Below are positions 25,316 to 33,838 of a stretch of 64,000 nt of DNA, piece after piece; positions within the stretch are counted from its first letter, which is position 1; each line of letters opens with the position of its first letter. The translations under genes were made by a program, and so were the position numbers. The notes below the pieces were generated by a model that was not told the origin of the DNA, searched no databases, and saw only the letters and a program-made list of their open reading frames with translations. The DNA comes from Streptomyces sp. ICC1 (GTDB lineage Bacteria; Actinomycetota; Actinomycetes; Streptomycetales; Streptomycetaceae), in contig NZ_CP030287.1 in NCBI RefSeq assembly GCF_003287935.1, forward strand, positions 4,616,267 through 4,680,266, in the 5' to 3' direction.

Positions 25316-26337
25316 CGGACAGCCTCCTCGGGCTGGTCGGTCTTGCCTGTCTGGTCGGTCTGGCCGGTCTTGCCGGTCTGATCGGTCTGGCCGGAGCGGC
25401 CGTGCCGCGGGTCGGTGCCGGTCAGGGCGAAGAACACGTCGTCGAGGTCGGGGGTGTGGACGGTGAGCTCGTCGGCCTCGATGCCGGCGGAGTCCAGCCG
25501 GTCGAGCACGGAGCGCAGCTCGCGCTGGCTGCCGTCGCTGGGGAGCTGCAGCGTCAGCGCCTCGTCGTCCCGGGTGGCCTCGCGCAGGGTGGCGGCGGCG
25601 AACTGGTACGCGGACGGGACGGAGAAGCGGAGCCGGATGTGGCCGCCGGGGATCAGCCGCTTGAGCTGGTCGGCGGTGCCCTGGGCGGCGATCTTGCCGT
25701 CGTTGAGCACCGCGATGCGGTCGGCGAGCTGGTCGGCCTCCTCCAGGTACTGGGTGGTGAGGAAGACGGTGACGCCGTCGGAGACGAGCCCGCGGATGAT
25801 CTGCCACATGTTGTGGCGGGCCCGGGGGTCGAGGCCGGTGGTCGGTTCGTCGAGGAAGATGATCCTCGGGTCGCCGACCAGGGTCATGGCGATGTCGAGG
25901 CGGCGCTTCATGCCGCCGGAGTAGGTGGAGGCGGGCTTCTTCGCGGCCTCCACCAGGTCGAAGCGCTCCAGGAGTTCGGCGGCGACCCGCCGCCCTTCCC
26001 GCCTGGACAGGTGGTGCAGGTCGGCCATGAGGAGCATGTTCTCCTCGCCGGTGATCAGCCCGTCGACGGCGGAGAACTGGCCGGTGACTCCGATCGCGGC
26101 GCGGACCGCCTGCGGGTCGGCGGCGAGGTCGTGGCCGCCGACGCGGATCGGGCCGGAGGCGGGGTCGGGGGAGACTAGGGTGGAGAGGATCTTGACGGCG
26201 GTGGTCTTGCCGGCGCCGTTCGGGCCGAGGAGGGAGAAGACCGTTCCCTCGGGGACGCTCAGGTCGATGCCGTCGAGCACGACCTTGTCCCCGTAGGACT
26301 TGCGCAGCCCGTTCGCGGTGATGGCGGGGTTCGTCAT
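25312..26337 (-). CDS. ABC transporter ATPase (DrrA-like)
   Basis: 341 residues. Walker A GPNGAGKTTA near residue 40, Q-loop GVTGQFSAVDGL, signature STYSGGMKRRL, Walker B IIFLDEPTTGLD, switch His replaced by Gln in FLTTQYLEEAD, as in DrrA proteins. C-terminal DrrA-type domain, then an odd GQTDQTGKT-type repeat tail (residues about 316-336) encoded by an imperfect 18-24 bp DNA repeat at 25333-25395. Works with the permease. The upstream DUF4097 gene and divergent regulator complete the locus. Confidence 0.85.
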   Translation of the reverse strand: MTNPAITANGLRKSYGDKVVLDGIDLSVPEGTVFSLLGPNGAGKTTAVKILSTLVSPDPASGPIRVGGHDLAADPQAVRAAIGVTGQFSAVDGLITGEENMLLMADLHHLSRREGRRVAAELLERFDLVEAAKKPASTYSGGMKRRLDIAMTLVGDPRIIFLDEPTTGLDPRARHNMWQIIRGLVSDGVTVFLTTQYLEEADQLADRIAVLNDGKIAAQGTADQLKRLIPGGHIRLRFSVPSAYQFAAATLREATRDDEALTLQLPSDGSQRELRSVLDRLDSAGIEADELTVHTPDLDDVFFALTGTDPRHGRSGQTDQTGKTGQTDQTGKTDQPEEAVR

Positions 26338-26358
26338 GGAGGGTGCTCCTTTTCAGGT

Positions 26359-27030
26359 TTACAGGCTGCGGGCGGTGACGTTGCCGTAGGCGGTGGTCGC
26401 GTGGATGTTGAGGCCGGCGGCGGCGCCGTCGGTGTTGCCGAGGGCGTTGTGGATCCGGCCGTACGAGGTGCCGGCATCGAGGGTGGCGGACACCCCGCGG
26501 GCGGCACCGACCGAGATCTCGCCGTACTCGGTGCGCAGTTCGACGGTGCCGTGCACGGCCTCGGTGATGGAGAGGTCGCCCTTCTGCGTGCTGATCCGGG
26601 CGGACCCGCCCAGATGCCCGACCGAGACGTCACCGGCCATCAGCGTCAGCTGGACGCTCTGCGCCTCGTCGAGCTTGACGGAACCCTGCGCGCCCTCGAA
26701 GGCGACGTCACCGAGGCGTCCGACGCCCCGGAGTTCGGCGCTGGCCGCCTTCGCCTCGACGCGGGAGCCGGCCGGCAGCTGGACGGTGACCTCGACGGAT
26801 CCGGAGGAACCCAGGATCTGGTTCTTCGCCTCCGGGGCCTTAATCCGCAGGACGCCGTCGCCGTACTCGACGGTGGTCTGCTCGGCCGCCTTCACGTCGC
26901 GGCCCTTGGAGGCGTCCGCCGGGCGGACCTCGACCGCGGTGTCCGCCCGGTCGGTGGCGATGAACCGGACGCTTCCCGCGGGGATGTCCAGGACGGCCGA
27001 GATGGGGGCGGGGGTGACGAACTTCTGCAT
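26359..27030 (-). CDS. DUF4097 family beta-helix protein
   Basis: 223 residues, ATG at 27030 with CAGGAG upstream. Repeating short beta strands (VRFIATDRADTAVEV, VEVTVQLPAGSRVEAKAAS, VKLDEAQSVQLTLMAGDVSV) typical of DUF4097 adhesin-like right-handed beta-helix proteins. In Streptomyces such genes frequently sit between a GbsR/MarR regulator and an ABC exporter, as here. Role not known; no signal peptide seen. Confidence 0.8.
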   Translation of the reverse strand: MQKFVTPAPISAVLDIPAGSVRFIATDRADTAVEVRPADASKGRDVKAAEQTTVEYGDGVLRIKAPEAKNQILGSSGSVEVTVQLPAGSRVEAKAASAELRGVGRLGDVAFEGAQGSVKLDEAQSVQLTLMAGDVSVGHLGGSARISTQKGDLSITEAVHGTVELRTEYGEISVGAARGVSATLDAGTSYGRIHNALGNTDGAAAGLNIHATTAYGNVTARSL

Positions 27031-27191
27031 GATGTTCTCCTGCGACTCGTTGTTTCCGATGAGTGAAAAGCTACGTTGCTTTCCAACTCCCGACAAGAAC
27101 TTCATTGCGCAGAATCCACATCTCCGCAGCTCAGAGCCCAGATTTCGTTGCGAAGGACCACAATCAAACGCAACGACGAACCCGCCAACCG

Positions 27192-27221
27192 TTGCAATGA
27201 ACTGAAAGTGAACGCTATACT
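27192..27221 (+). promoter_or_regulatory. Promoter of GbsR/MarR gene
   Basis: TTGCAA (27192-27197) and TATACT (27216-27221) with an 18-bp spacer, 68 bp before the ATG. Short GTTGC/GCAAC elements recur around it (27071, 27147, 27171, 27191) and may be binding sites for the regulator controlling the divergent genes. Confidence 0.65.
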
Positions 27222-27288
27222 GGAGCCATCGGCCACCCCGGAACAGACCAGGGAACTGGTCACGGGCCGGACCACGAAGGAGACCGCG

Positions 27289-28026
27289 ATGCCGGGAGGC
27301 AGACTCACCCAGCAGGAACGCCAGCAGATCGCGCTGGGGGTGGCCGACGGCCTCGCCTACGCGGAGATCGCCAGGCGCCTCGACCGTCCGACCTCGACGA
27401 TCACGCGCGAGGTCATGCGCAACGGGGGCCCCACCGGCTACCGCGCCGACCAGGCCCACCGCGCCACCGAACGCCGCGCACACCGGACCAGGCAGCCCGC
27501 GCCGCGGGGCGCGGGAACGGCCCCGCAGGCCTACGGCCGCGACGCCGACGCGGTGCGCGCGTACGAGGAGGTGTTCACCAACGTCATCGTCGCCTCGGGC
27601 ATGCCCAAGATGACGGCCCGGGTGATGGCCGCCCTCACCCTCACCGACGCGGGCAGCCTCACCGCGTCCGAACTCGTCCAGCAGCTCCAGGTCAGCCCGG
27701 CGTCCGTCTCCAAGGCGATCACGTTCCTCGACGAGCAGGGCCTCGTCCGCCGGGAACGCGACGAAGGCCGCCGCGAGCGCTACGTCGTCGACGACGACGT
27801 CTGGTACCAGTCGATGATGGCCAGCGCCCGCTCCACCGCCCTGATAGTGGAGACCACCCGCCAGGGCGTCGCCGTCCTCGGCTCCGACACCCCGGCCGGC
27901 ACCCGCATGGAGAACATCGCCCGCTTCCTCGACTTCGTCACCGAGAGCATCACCCGCGCCGCGGAACAGGCCCGCGAGATCCTCCACGCAAAGCCGGAAC
28001 CGCCCCCGGGCGCCGAGCGCGGATAG
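27289..28026 (+). CDS. GbsR/MarR-type regulator with IS30-like HTH
   Basis: 245 residues from ATG at 27289 (AAGGAGA upstream). Residues about 5-45 are a HTH of the type seen in IS30 transposases (LTQQERQQIALGVADGLAYA, RLDRPTSTITREVM); residues about 95-170 are a MarR-like winged helix (LTASELVQQLQVSPASVSKA, FLDEQGLVRRERDEGRRERY). Likely represses the divergent DUF4097/exporter operon. Its last part from 27907 is duplicated at 32663, and the final residues (PPPGAERG) differ from the duplicate (PPQGNDRP), consistent with its 3' end having been replaced by element 2. Confidence 0.8.
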   Translation: MPGGRLTQQERQQIALGVADGLAYAEIARRLDRPTSTITREVMRNGGPTGYRADQAHRATERRAHRTRQPAPRGAGTAPQAYGRDADAVRAYEEVFTNVIVASGMPKMTARVMAALTLTDAGSLTASELVQQLQVSPASVSKAITFLDEQGLVRRERDEGRRERYVVDDDVWYQSMMASARSTALIVETTRQGVAVLGSDTPAGTRMENIARFLDFVTESITRAAEQAREILHAKPEPPPGAERG

Positions 28027-28029
28027 ACA

Positions 28030-28467
28030 GCCGCCTTGGTGGTCACAGCCAGCGCAGGATCCACGGGAACGTCTCGCCCGTGACTCCCGGCTTCGGGCGG
28101 CCGGAGTCGGCAGCTTCAGGTTGGGCAGGTCACCCGCCTGGATGCGGACGAAGGCCACGCGGAACGCCACCTCCATGGTCTCGGGGCTCTCGTACTTCGC
28201 CGCGAGCGGGTGAAGCCGGTACGAGTTGCCCTGACGCTCCTCACTGCGCGGCCTGAGGACGATGTTCAGGTCGCACAGGGGTGCCATGAGCCCGCTGACG
28301 GCTTGGGGCGTGACCCCGTACTCGACCGCCATGTCCTTCTGGCGGACCGGCAGCACTCCCCCGAAGTCACTGCGGGAGACGAGGTACTGGAGGAACTTCA
28401 CGGCGGACCCTGACAGAGGCAGGGCCCAGATCCGCTCGGCGATGATCGGAGACATGACGTGAGGCAT
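28030..28467 (-). CDS. Winged-helix protein B2 (element 2), no stop codon at element edge
   Basis: ATG at 28467 with AGAGGAAGG upstream. Winged-helix: SGSAVKFLQYLVSRSDFGG, RQKDMAVEYGVTPQAVSGLM, LCDLNIVLRPRSEERQGNSY then RLHPLAAKYES, parallel to B1. The reading frame stays open across the element boundary into antisense of the GbsR/MarR gene for over a kilobase, so the native C-terminus and stop appear to have been lost when the element joined the chromosome. End coordinate given is the boundary. Confidence 0.55.
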
Positions 28468-28518
28468 GGGACAGCCTTCCTCTGGGAGAGGCAACCGTAC
28501 GGGGGTCAAGCAGCGCGA

Positions 28519-29223
28519 TCACCCGGTGCGCCTCCTGCCGCGCACAGCCTCTTTGACGGCGAAGCCGAGGTCGAGCTCTTCCTGATGGGCGCCTTGCGGA
28601 CCCACCGCGTACGGGAACGCCTCGGTGTCGTGCCCGTGGCGGTCGGCGATCTCTGCGAGCACGGCGTGCTGGGCCGTGCTGTTGCCGTGGAACCACAGGC
28701 GCACGTTGATCTGGACACGGCCGTTGCCGGCTTTCTCCACCCAGTTGTAGCCGCACAGCGCCTGAACGGCGCGGTTGACCGTGGACCGCGTGATCATCTT
28801 GCCGCCCTTCTGCGCGGCGATCCTGTTCAGCCCGTCCGTGATCTCCTGCTGCGTGTACTGGGTGATGCCGGTCCCCGGAAGCTGTCCGCCGGCCACGAAG
28901 AGGAACACGCAGAGCTGGGACTTGGTGATGCTGTTCGCGACGGCCAGCTGCGCCAGCAACTGTGTGAACCAGTTGCTGGCCAGGCTGTATCCGGCGTCTC
29001 CGGCCATGTCGTGGACGGCTCTCGGATCCGCCGCGTACTCGAAGTGGACTCCCGTGAGTCGGCGGCGACCACCGGGGTCGGCGGCGTGTGCCGCCTGCTG
29101 CCCGAGCTGTTGGCCCAGGACGGCCAGGATGTCTCCGTACTCGGCTTCGTCCCCCGCGGCCGTGGCAGCGGGAACAGGCCGGGGCCCGCGCTGCCGATGA
29201 CGGGCGGGCGGATCAGATGTCAC
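28519..29223 (-). CDS. RepL-like winged-helix protein A2 (element 2)
   Basis: 234 residues, ATG at 29223. Long Ala/Gln-rich N-terminal part, then winged-helix segment: SITKSQLCVFLFVAGGQLPG, YTQQEITDGLNRIAAQKGG, ITRSTVNRAVQALCGYNWV, AGNGRVQINVRLWFHGNST. The R..VNRAVQAL helix and terminal N..xxFHGN match the A1 pattern. Co-directional with B2, 51 bp gap. Proposed initiator or autoregulator of element 2. Confidence 0.6.
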   Translation of the reverse strand: MTSDPPARHRQRGPRPVPAATAAGDEAEYGDILAVLGQQLGQQAAHAADPGGRRRLTGVHFEYAADPRAVHDMAGDAGYSLASNWFTQLLAQLAVANSITKSQLCVFLFVAGGQLPGTGITQYTQQEITDGLNRIAAQKGGKMITRSTVNRAVQALCGYNWVEKAGNGRVQINVRLWFHGNSTAQHAVLAEIADRHGHDTEAFPYAVGPQGAHQEELDLGFAVKEAVRGRRRTG

Positions 29224-30137
29224 AGGACCTCCTAGTGGCTCAGGCGGTCCGAGACATCCAAAAAATCAACGTGTGCTTGTCTTTTCGCATACAGGCGCAC
29301 CGGAGCCACCTCTGCGCGGAACCCCGTTCGATCGGGGCGCCAAAACTCCACAACACGTGAAGTTATTTTGCCGTCAAGGGCCAAAAATCCATGGCTCCTT
29401 GATTTACACGTGTCGCAATGACGACACATTCGCAAGCCTCGGCGTTCGATCGAAGGCGTCGCGCCACCTCCCTGCCCGACTCGCTGACCTGCACCGTTCG
29501 GCGGCCGATCAGCGCCACCAAAAAGTTCACGATCAATTGAGTTTTCCACGAAATGTGCTTGCCGGGAACACATTCCAGAGGTCCAAATGTGTCCTGGGGG
29601 ACACATACCGTCAGACAAACCAGCAGGTCAGGAGCTTAAGTTGGCGGCGCCCTCTTACCAAAGAGCAACGTGAGCGACGGCATCAACGGGCGCCGGCCCT
29701 CTGTGAGCTGTACTCCCGCGCATCTTCCGCCCGACGCACCGACAACAGGCAGCTGCCATACGGCTCCCCTCCCTGGACCTCAGCCGACACACCCTGGCTT
29801 CCTCCGGCCCTCTCGCTCCGTACGGCCCGCACTCCCCCTCCTCAGCCCGATCCAAGCTGGACCACGTTTTCCCGCGTCCCTCATGCCCAGTGAGGGCGCC
29901 CCGCGCCCGAGGGGTGCACCGGCGACCGTCAGGGAGCCGGGGCAGGGCATGAGGGGGAGCGGGTCCAGGGCGCCCGAGCGCCTGGCGAGGGGGTCTGGGG
30001 GGCGAGTAGCCCCCCATGCCAAGGCCGGTCCAGCGCGGCCAGGCGCTGGCGGGGTCCAGGGGCTGGCCCCTGGGATTCACGGTCCGCGGCCGAGGACGTA
30101 AGAGAACCCGGATCCGGAAAGGGGTGTCCCGGGGGCG
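29224..30137. other. Origin-like noncoding region of element 2
   Basis: No credible gene in 900 bp. The left half is AT-richer than the surroundings (for example CCAAAAAATCAAC; GTTATTTTGCC) and contains TGTGTC-N6-GACACA at 29588-29605, the same palindrome class as 23009, and TGTCG-N6-CGACA at 29411-29426. The right half (29880-30110) is a run of G-rich/C-rich stem-loops. This fits a replication origin or control region upstream of A2. Confidence 0.45.
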
Positions 30138-30989
30138 TCAGGAGGCGAGCGAACGTCGAACCCTGCTGATCGCGTGCTGAGCACCAGCCCCGAAGACGGC
30201 GGACTCTCGCAGCGTCTTCCACACGCGCAGGTGGGTGGCGATGCTGTCAGCGTCGTCCAGCCACATTTCGGCATGCCAGGTCTCGGTGGTCACCAGCCGG
30301 TCGTCGTAGATCCAGAAGCCAGCACCAGGGGGAAGCTTCAAGGGGGCCCCGAGCGGGACGATCCCCAACTCCACGGTGTCGAGGCCGACCACACCCAAGA
30401 GGCGGTCAAGCTGGGCCGCGAGTACCGGGGGCGGGCAGATCTGGGCGTGCAACACGGCTTCCCAGAGCAAGATCTCGTACCGCTTACCCGCGGCGTACAG
30501 ACCCTCTTGCCGCCTCATCCGGGAGCGTACGGCCTCTTCGATGTCCCTTGGCGTGTGGTGCAGTTCGGCAAAGTGGGTGAGCATGGCACGGGCGTAGTCA
30601 GGCGTTTGGAGTACACCCACGACCCACGACGATTCCCACGCCCTGAGGACCGTCGAGCTTGCCTGCACAACGTTGTGAGCGTCCTGGACGGGCTTTTGCC
30701 CGGCGGCGAGTTGGCGGCGCCACGAACGCATGTGGGACTCGAACCCGCGGAGCCGGCTCAGCAGCTCCGCGTACGCATCCGGCTGTCCGGTCGCCTCAGT
30801 CCACTCACGCAGGTCGTCAGGGGTCGCCGTCTGCCTGCCGTTCTCAAGCTTGCTGACCTTGCTCTGCCCCCAGCCAAGGCGCTGGGACAGAGCTGTACCG
30901 GTGATACGGCCCTGCGGCCCCGACTCGCGTAGTTCACGCAGCCGGAGCCCCAATGCCTCGCGCGCCTTCTGAAAGTCCGTCACCGGCAC
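30138..30989 (-). CDS. XRE regulator, DUF5753 type (element 2)
   Basis: 283 residues. HTH at residues about 15-60 (GTALSQRLGWGQSKVSKLEN), then the DUF5753 region: RAWESSWVVGVLQTPDYARA, MRRQEGLYAAGKRYEILLWE, GAGFWIYDDRLVTTETW. Member of the very large Streptomyces family that pairs with small DUF397 or DUF6879 proteins. Reads towards A2/B2 and follows the DUF6879 gene. Confidence 0.85.
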   Translation of the reverse strand: MPVTDFQKAREALGLRLRELRESGPQGRITGTALSQRLGWGQSKVSKLENGRQTATPDDLREWTEATGQPDAYAELLSRLRGFESHMRSWRRQLAAGQKPVQDAHNVVQASSTVLRAWESSWVVGVLQTPDYARAMLTHFAELHHTPRDIEEAVRSRMRRQEGLYAAGKRYEILLWEAVLHAQICPPPVLAAQLDRLLGVVGLDTVELGIVPLGAPLKLPPGAGFWIYDDRLVTTETWHAEMWLDDADSIATHLRVWKTLRESAVFGAGAQHAISRVRRSLAS

Positions 30990-31007
30990 CTGCTCTGTCC
31001 TATTTCC

Positions 31008-31763
31008 CTACGGGGCTGCCGTGAGGCCGGCCTCGAACGTCTTGTACGGGACCGCGTAGTGCCACGCGGCATCCCTCACCTGGGCGTAGCGGTTGACCTC
31101 AACCGGCTCCGTGATCAGCTCAACATCGACCAAGTTGTCGGCCTCATCGAAATTGAGGACGGCGACGATCCTGGAGTCAAAGATCCAGAAGTCCTCGGCC
31201 GGCAGCTGGAGCCGCTCGGCGTCCTTCCTCCACAGGTTGCGGATGTCCTCCCCCAGCGCCGCATTCTTGTCGGCGTGCGCCAGGAGGTATCGCTGCCCCA
31301 CGGTCACGGGGTCGTCCACGATGCGCACGCGGCCGACAGTCACACCTCTCTGCGTCTTCTCCCGAATGGTGACGCTCCACGGGGTGCCCAGGTCCCATGC
31401 CGGAGTCTCGCCCCGCAGGAACTGGGTGTACGTCTCGGTGCCCTCGTCGGACGCGTACCGGGACCGTGTCTCCAGCCTCCAGGCAGTGTGCTGGAAGTTC
31501 TCGAACAGCTTGCCGAAGGCGTCCAGGTCGATGATGCGGGGCACGCGAGAGACCTCCTTCGGGCCGAAGTCCACCAGCAGCTCACGCGGGACCACGATCG
31601 GCACCTCACCGTCAGACAGGTGCCGGAGCTGGGCAATGTCCTCAGGGTCTGTGAGCGGCGTTCCGTGGACGATGATCTCCTTGCTGTCCAGATCCTCGTG
31701 CACAGCCGGGCAGCCACCCTCGCCGCTACCCGTGCCGTTGAGCCGCAACCTACGTGCCATCAC
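31008..31763 (-). CDS. DUF6879 family protein
   Basis: 251 residues (GTG 31763 or ATG 31760). First 85 residues are a strand-rich extra segment; the family core follows: DLDAFGKLFENFQHTAWRLE, TQFLRGETPAWDL, GVTVGRVRIVDDPVT, YLLAHADKNAALGEDIRNL, LPAEDFWIFDSRIV. DUF6879 genes sit beside XRE/DUF5753 regulators, as here. Biochemical role unknown. Confidence 0.75.
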   Translation of the reverse strand: MMARRLRLNGTGSGEGGCPAVHEDLDSKEIIVHGTPLTDPEDIAQLRHLSDGEVPIVVPRELLVDFGPKEVSRVPRIIDLDAFGKLFENFQHTAWRLETRSRYASDEGTETYTQFLRGETPAWDLGTPWSVTIREKTQRGVTVGRVRIVDDPVTVGQRYLLAHADKNAALGEDIRNLWRKDAERLQLPAEDFWIFDSRIVAVLNFDEADNLVDVELITEPVEVNRYAQVRDAAWHYAVPYKTFEAGLTAAP

Positions 31764-31857
31764 GCTGACCTCTCGCCGGAAGGACGGGGACTCCTGTCAA
31801 GCGTCCCCGCCGCCGCTCCGGAATGTCGAGGCATACCAGCACACTGCGCGAGAATAA

Positions 31858-31873
31858 TTGAGAATAGTCTCAA
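31858..31873. promoter_or_regulatory. TTGAGA-N4-TCTCAA operator-like palindrome
   Basis: Perfect dyad in the divergent gap between the DUF6879 gene and the small plus-strand genes, overlapping an AT-rich AATAATTG stretch. A likely binding site for the element 2 XRE regulator. Confidence 0.5.
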
Positions 31874-31939
31874 CATGGCCCAACTCCACCTCCCTACCGT
31901 TCCGTTCATCAGCACGAGACGGGCAGCAGCGGAGGCGAC

Positions 31940-32179
31940 ATGGCTGTGACCACAACCAAGAAGCGCAACGGGACTTGGAGCGGCATGTGGCAACAGGTTC
32001 CGCAGCGTGATCCGTTCCCCAGAGCTGACGCCGTCACGGTCGCAGGGTGCGCCGACTGCTCAGAGCTGATCGCCCTTCGCTCTGCCGCACGCAAGATCCT
32101 GGACGCGAGTACGGCAACCGACTGCAACATCCGGATCCGGCTCCACTCCGAGGAACACGGACGGAAGGCTCAGGCATGA
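31940..32179 (+). CDS. Small CxxC protein 1 (element 2)
   Basis: 79 residues, ATG at 31940 behind GGAGGC. VAGCADCSELIALRSAARKI and a later Cys (ATDCNIRIRLH) suggest a zinc or redox site. The next gene has the matching pattern, so they are a tandem pair. 4-bp overlap with it. Confidence 0.6.
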   Translation: MAVTTTKKRNGTWSGMWQQVPQRDPFPRADAVTVAGCADCSELIALRSAARKILDASTATDCNIRIRLHSEEHGRKAQA

Positions 32180-32352
32180 CTGCCCCCGCCTCTCAGGCCG
32201 AGCCGACTCACGTCCCCAAACCTGTACCGGGCTGTAAGACCTGCGCCCATGAAGCGATCTTCCGACGGGCGGCGATCAAAGCCGGTGACGAGTCCATCGT
32301 GGCCGACTGCGACACCCGAATCAGGGAGCACGGTACCGGGCACCGCGGGTGA
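32176..32352 (+). CDS. Small CxxC protein 2 (element 2)
   Basis: 58 residues, ATG at 32176. PGCKTCAHEAIFRRAAIKAG then VADCDTRIREH, the same CxxC...DC layout as the preceding protein. Coupled by GTGA to the next gene. Function unknown. Confidence 0.6.
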   Translation: MTAPASQAEPTHVPKPVPGCKTCAHEAIFRRAAIKAGDESIVADCDTRIREHGTGHRG

Positions 32353-32585
32353 CCGCCGGGGAGACAGTCGCCGACGAGCAGTTGACGTACCCAGGCGGCC
32401 CGTACGCGGACTCTCCGGCCGGTTGGTGGACTGAGTACGGCGGGGTGCTGGACAGACGATCAGGGGTCATCTTCTGGCCCCCGGGCAGTAGTCGCCCCCG
32501 TCCGTGCTTCGACTGTGACTGCGAACGCGGCAGGAAGGCTCGTGACGATTCAGAGGTGCGCGGCCCAGACACGGGCACCCGCTGA
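32349..32585 (+). CDS. Hypothetical 78-residue protein (element 2)
   Basis: GTG at 32349 overlapping the previous stop. Contains aromatic-rich PAGWWTEYGGVLDRRSGVIFW and a CFDCDC cluster near the C-terminus, so again a possible metal site. Last gene before the terminator and the gene-fragment boundary. Confidence 0.55.
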   Translation: MTAGETVADEQLTYPGGPYADSPAGWWTEYGGVLDRRSGVIFWPPGSSRPRPCFDCDCERGRKARDDSEVRGPDTGTR

Positions 32586-32600
32586 TCCCTTGATCGGCAG

Positions 32601-32641
32601 CGCCATGGAGGACCAGGCCGGCGGGGCCGTCCTCCATGGCG
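32601..32641. terminator. Terminator at the right end of element 2
   Basis: 13-bp stem CGCCATGGAGGAC / GTCCTCCATGGCG with a GC-rich 15-base loop, 16 bp after the last small gene and 21 bp before the duplicated gene fragment. Confidence 0.6.
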
Positions 32642-32662
32642 GGGGCGCCGCAGGACCGGTCA

Positions 32663-32782
32663 ATGGAGAACATCGCCCGCTTCCTCGACTTCGTCACCGA
32701 GAGCATCACCCGCGCCGCGGAACAGGCCCGCGAGATCCTCCACGCAAAACCGGAACCGCCGCAGGGCAACGACCGCCCATAA
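32663..32782 (+). pseudogene. Duplicate of GbsR/MarR 3' end
   Basis: First 98 bases match 27907-28004 with one mismatch; then the ends diverge, reading PQGNDRP before TAA here versus PGAERG before TAG at 28026. A good terminator follows directly, so this is probably the native chromosomal 3' end, separated from the gene by element 2. Confidence 0.85.
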
Positions 32783-32814
32783 CCGCCCGCCCGTCCCGCA
32801 CGAGGGGCGGGCGG
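32783..32814. terminator. Terminator after the GbsR/MarR 3' fragment
   Basis: 10-bp GC stem CCGCCCGCCC / GGGCGGGCGG right after the TAA, followed within 20 bases by GGGGTTT. Serves the displaced 3' end. Confidence 0.6.
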
Positions 32815-32839
32815 CCCCAACGGGCGGGGTTTCGTGGCC

Positions 32840-33163
32840 TCAGTTGTTGACGACCCTCAGGTGCGCGGCCGGCTGCTCGCGCTCCGCCTCCACCGTCGGC
32901 GTCAGCCGGAAGACCTTCACCGGGCCGACACTGTCCACGACTTCGAGCCACCCGAGCGCCTCGAGCTCCTTGCGTGTCCGGGAGAAGACCGGGGCGCTCA
33001 TGCCCGCGGTCTCGGCGAGTTCGGTGGCCTTGATCCAGACCGACCCGTCCGGTCGCTGCTCGGCGGCCGCGTACAGCATGACGACGATCCGCTGGTTCGG
33101 GTTCAGAACCCGTCCCGTGCGCTTGAGGACGTACAGCACGTCCTCGCTGCCGTGGACCTTCAT
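32840..33163 (-). CDS. Winged-helix protein B3 (element 3)
   Basis: 107 residues, ATG at 33163 in a 4-bp overlap with A3. Winged helix: NPNQRIVVMLYAAAEQRPDG, IKATELAETAGMSAPVFSRT, RKELEALGWLEVVDSVGPVK. Ends 26 bp from the terminator of the GbsR/MarR fragment, so B is again at the element's edge. Shorter than B1 at the C-terminus. Confidence 0.6.
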   Translation of the reverse strand: MKVHGSEDVLYVLKRTGRVLNPNQRIVVMLYAAAEQRPDGSVWIKATELAETAGMSAPVFSRTRKELEALGWLEVVDSVGPVKVFRLTPTVEAEREQPAAHLRVVNN

Positions 33164-33648
33164 GTCGCGTCTCTCCTCGTCTTCTTGCGTTGGCGGTCTC
33201 TCGGCTTCGGAATCCTCATCTCCGGGGGGTTCCAGTCGGAAACCGCCTCACGGTGTTCGAAGCCCGTTCCGATGAACGCAAGGTACGGGGTCGTTCGATA
33301 GAACTTCGTACGGCCGATCCCACCGGACTCGACCAGCAGGCGAGCTCCCTTGAGGACCTTGATGGTCCTGGACAGGGAGTCCGGACTCATATTGAGTTCG
33401 GACGCGACGGCCACACCGGTCATCTGGACGGGCCCCTGGCGCTCCTCCGTCGCGAACCAGTACCAGACCAGCACCCGGAACTCGCGGTCGCTCAGACCTG
33501 AGTCGGCTGAGGCCAGTTGGCGGCCTCGGCGGATCCCGACGTTGATGTGGGGTCCGTCGAAGGCGTACGGGGCACGGGGAACCTCCTCCATGTCGCCCGT
33601 GTCTGGATCGACGAGGGCGAGGACCTTGCTCCGTGCCGACTCCGCCAT
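33160..33648 (-). CDS. RepL-like winged-helix protein A3 (element 3)
   Basis: 162 residues from ATG at 33648 (GTG at 33678 also possible). LSDREFRVLVWYWFATEERQ, MTGVAVASELNMSPDSLSRT, IKVLKGARLLVESGGIGRTK, then FYRTTPYLAFIGTG, the same order of elements as A1 and A2 and a basic C-terminal tail. The A3/B3 pair and the palindromic iterons 190 bp upstream look like a plasmid replication module. Confidence 0.6.
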   Translation of the reverse strand: MAESARSKVLALVDPDTGDMEEVPRAPYAFDGPHINVGIRRGRQLASADSGLSDREFRVLVWYWFATEERQGPVQMTGVAVASELNMSPDSLSRTIKVLKGARLLVESGGIGRTKFYRTTPYLAFIGTGFEHREAVSDWNPPEMRIPKPRDRQRKKTRRDAT

Positions 33649-33838
33649 CTGCGAACCGCCCCATCCCTTAGCCACGAGCCACGCGGCCCTTCCCCAGACC
33701 GACGCACTTAGCACATTGCACATTACCGCATGGCTAATCAACACCCACCCCGAACGGGACATTCTTTGCTCATCGCTAATCAACCGAGCCTCGGGACTGG
33801 AGCGCCCGTCAAGACAACGATGTGCACATAGCTAACTG

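Noticed and set aside
26359..28509. One 716-residue minus-strand protein
   Set aside because: It joins B2, antisense of the GbsR/MarR gene and the DUF4097 protein; only the two ends look like real proteins.
29655..30080. A 141-residue gene in the element 2 control region
   Set aside because: Composition is Pro/Arg/Gly-rich with no domain, no ribosome binding site, and it overlaps strong stem-loops.
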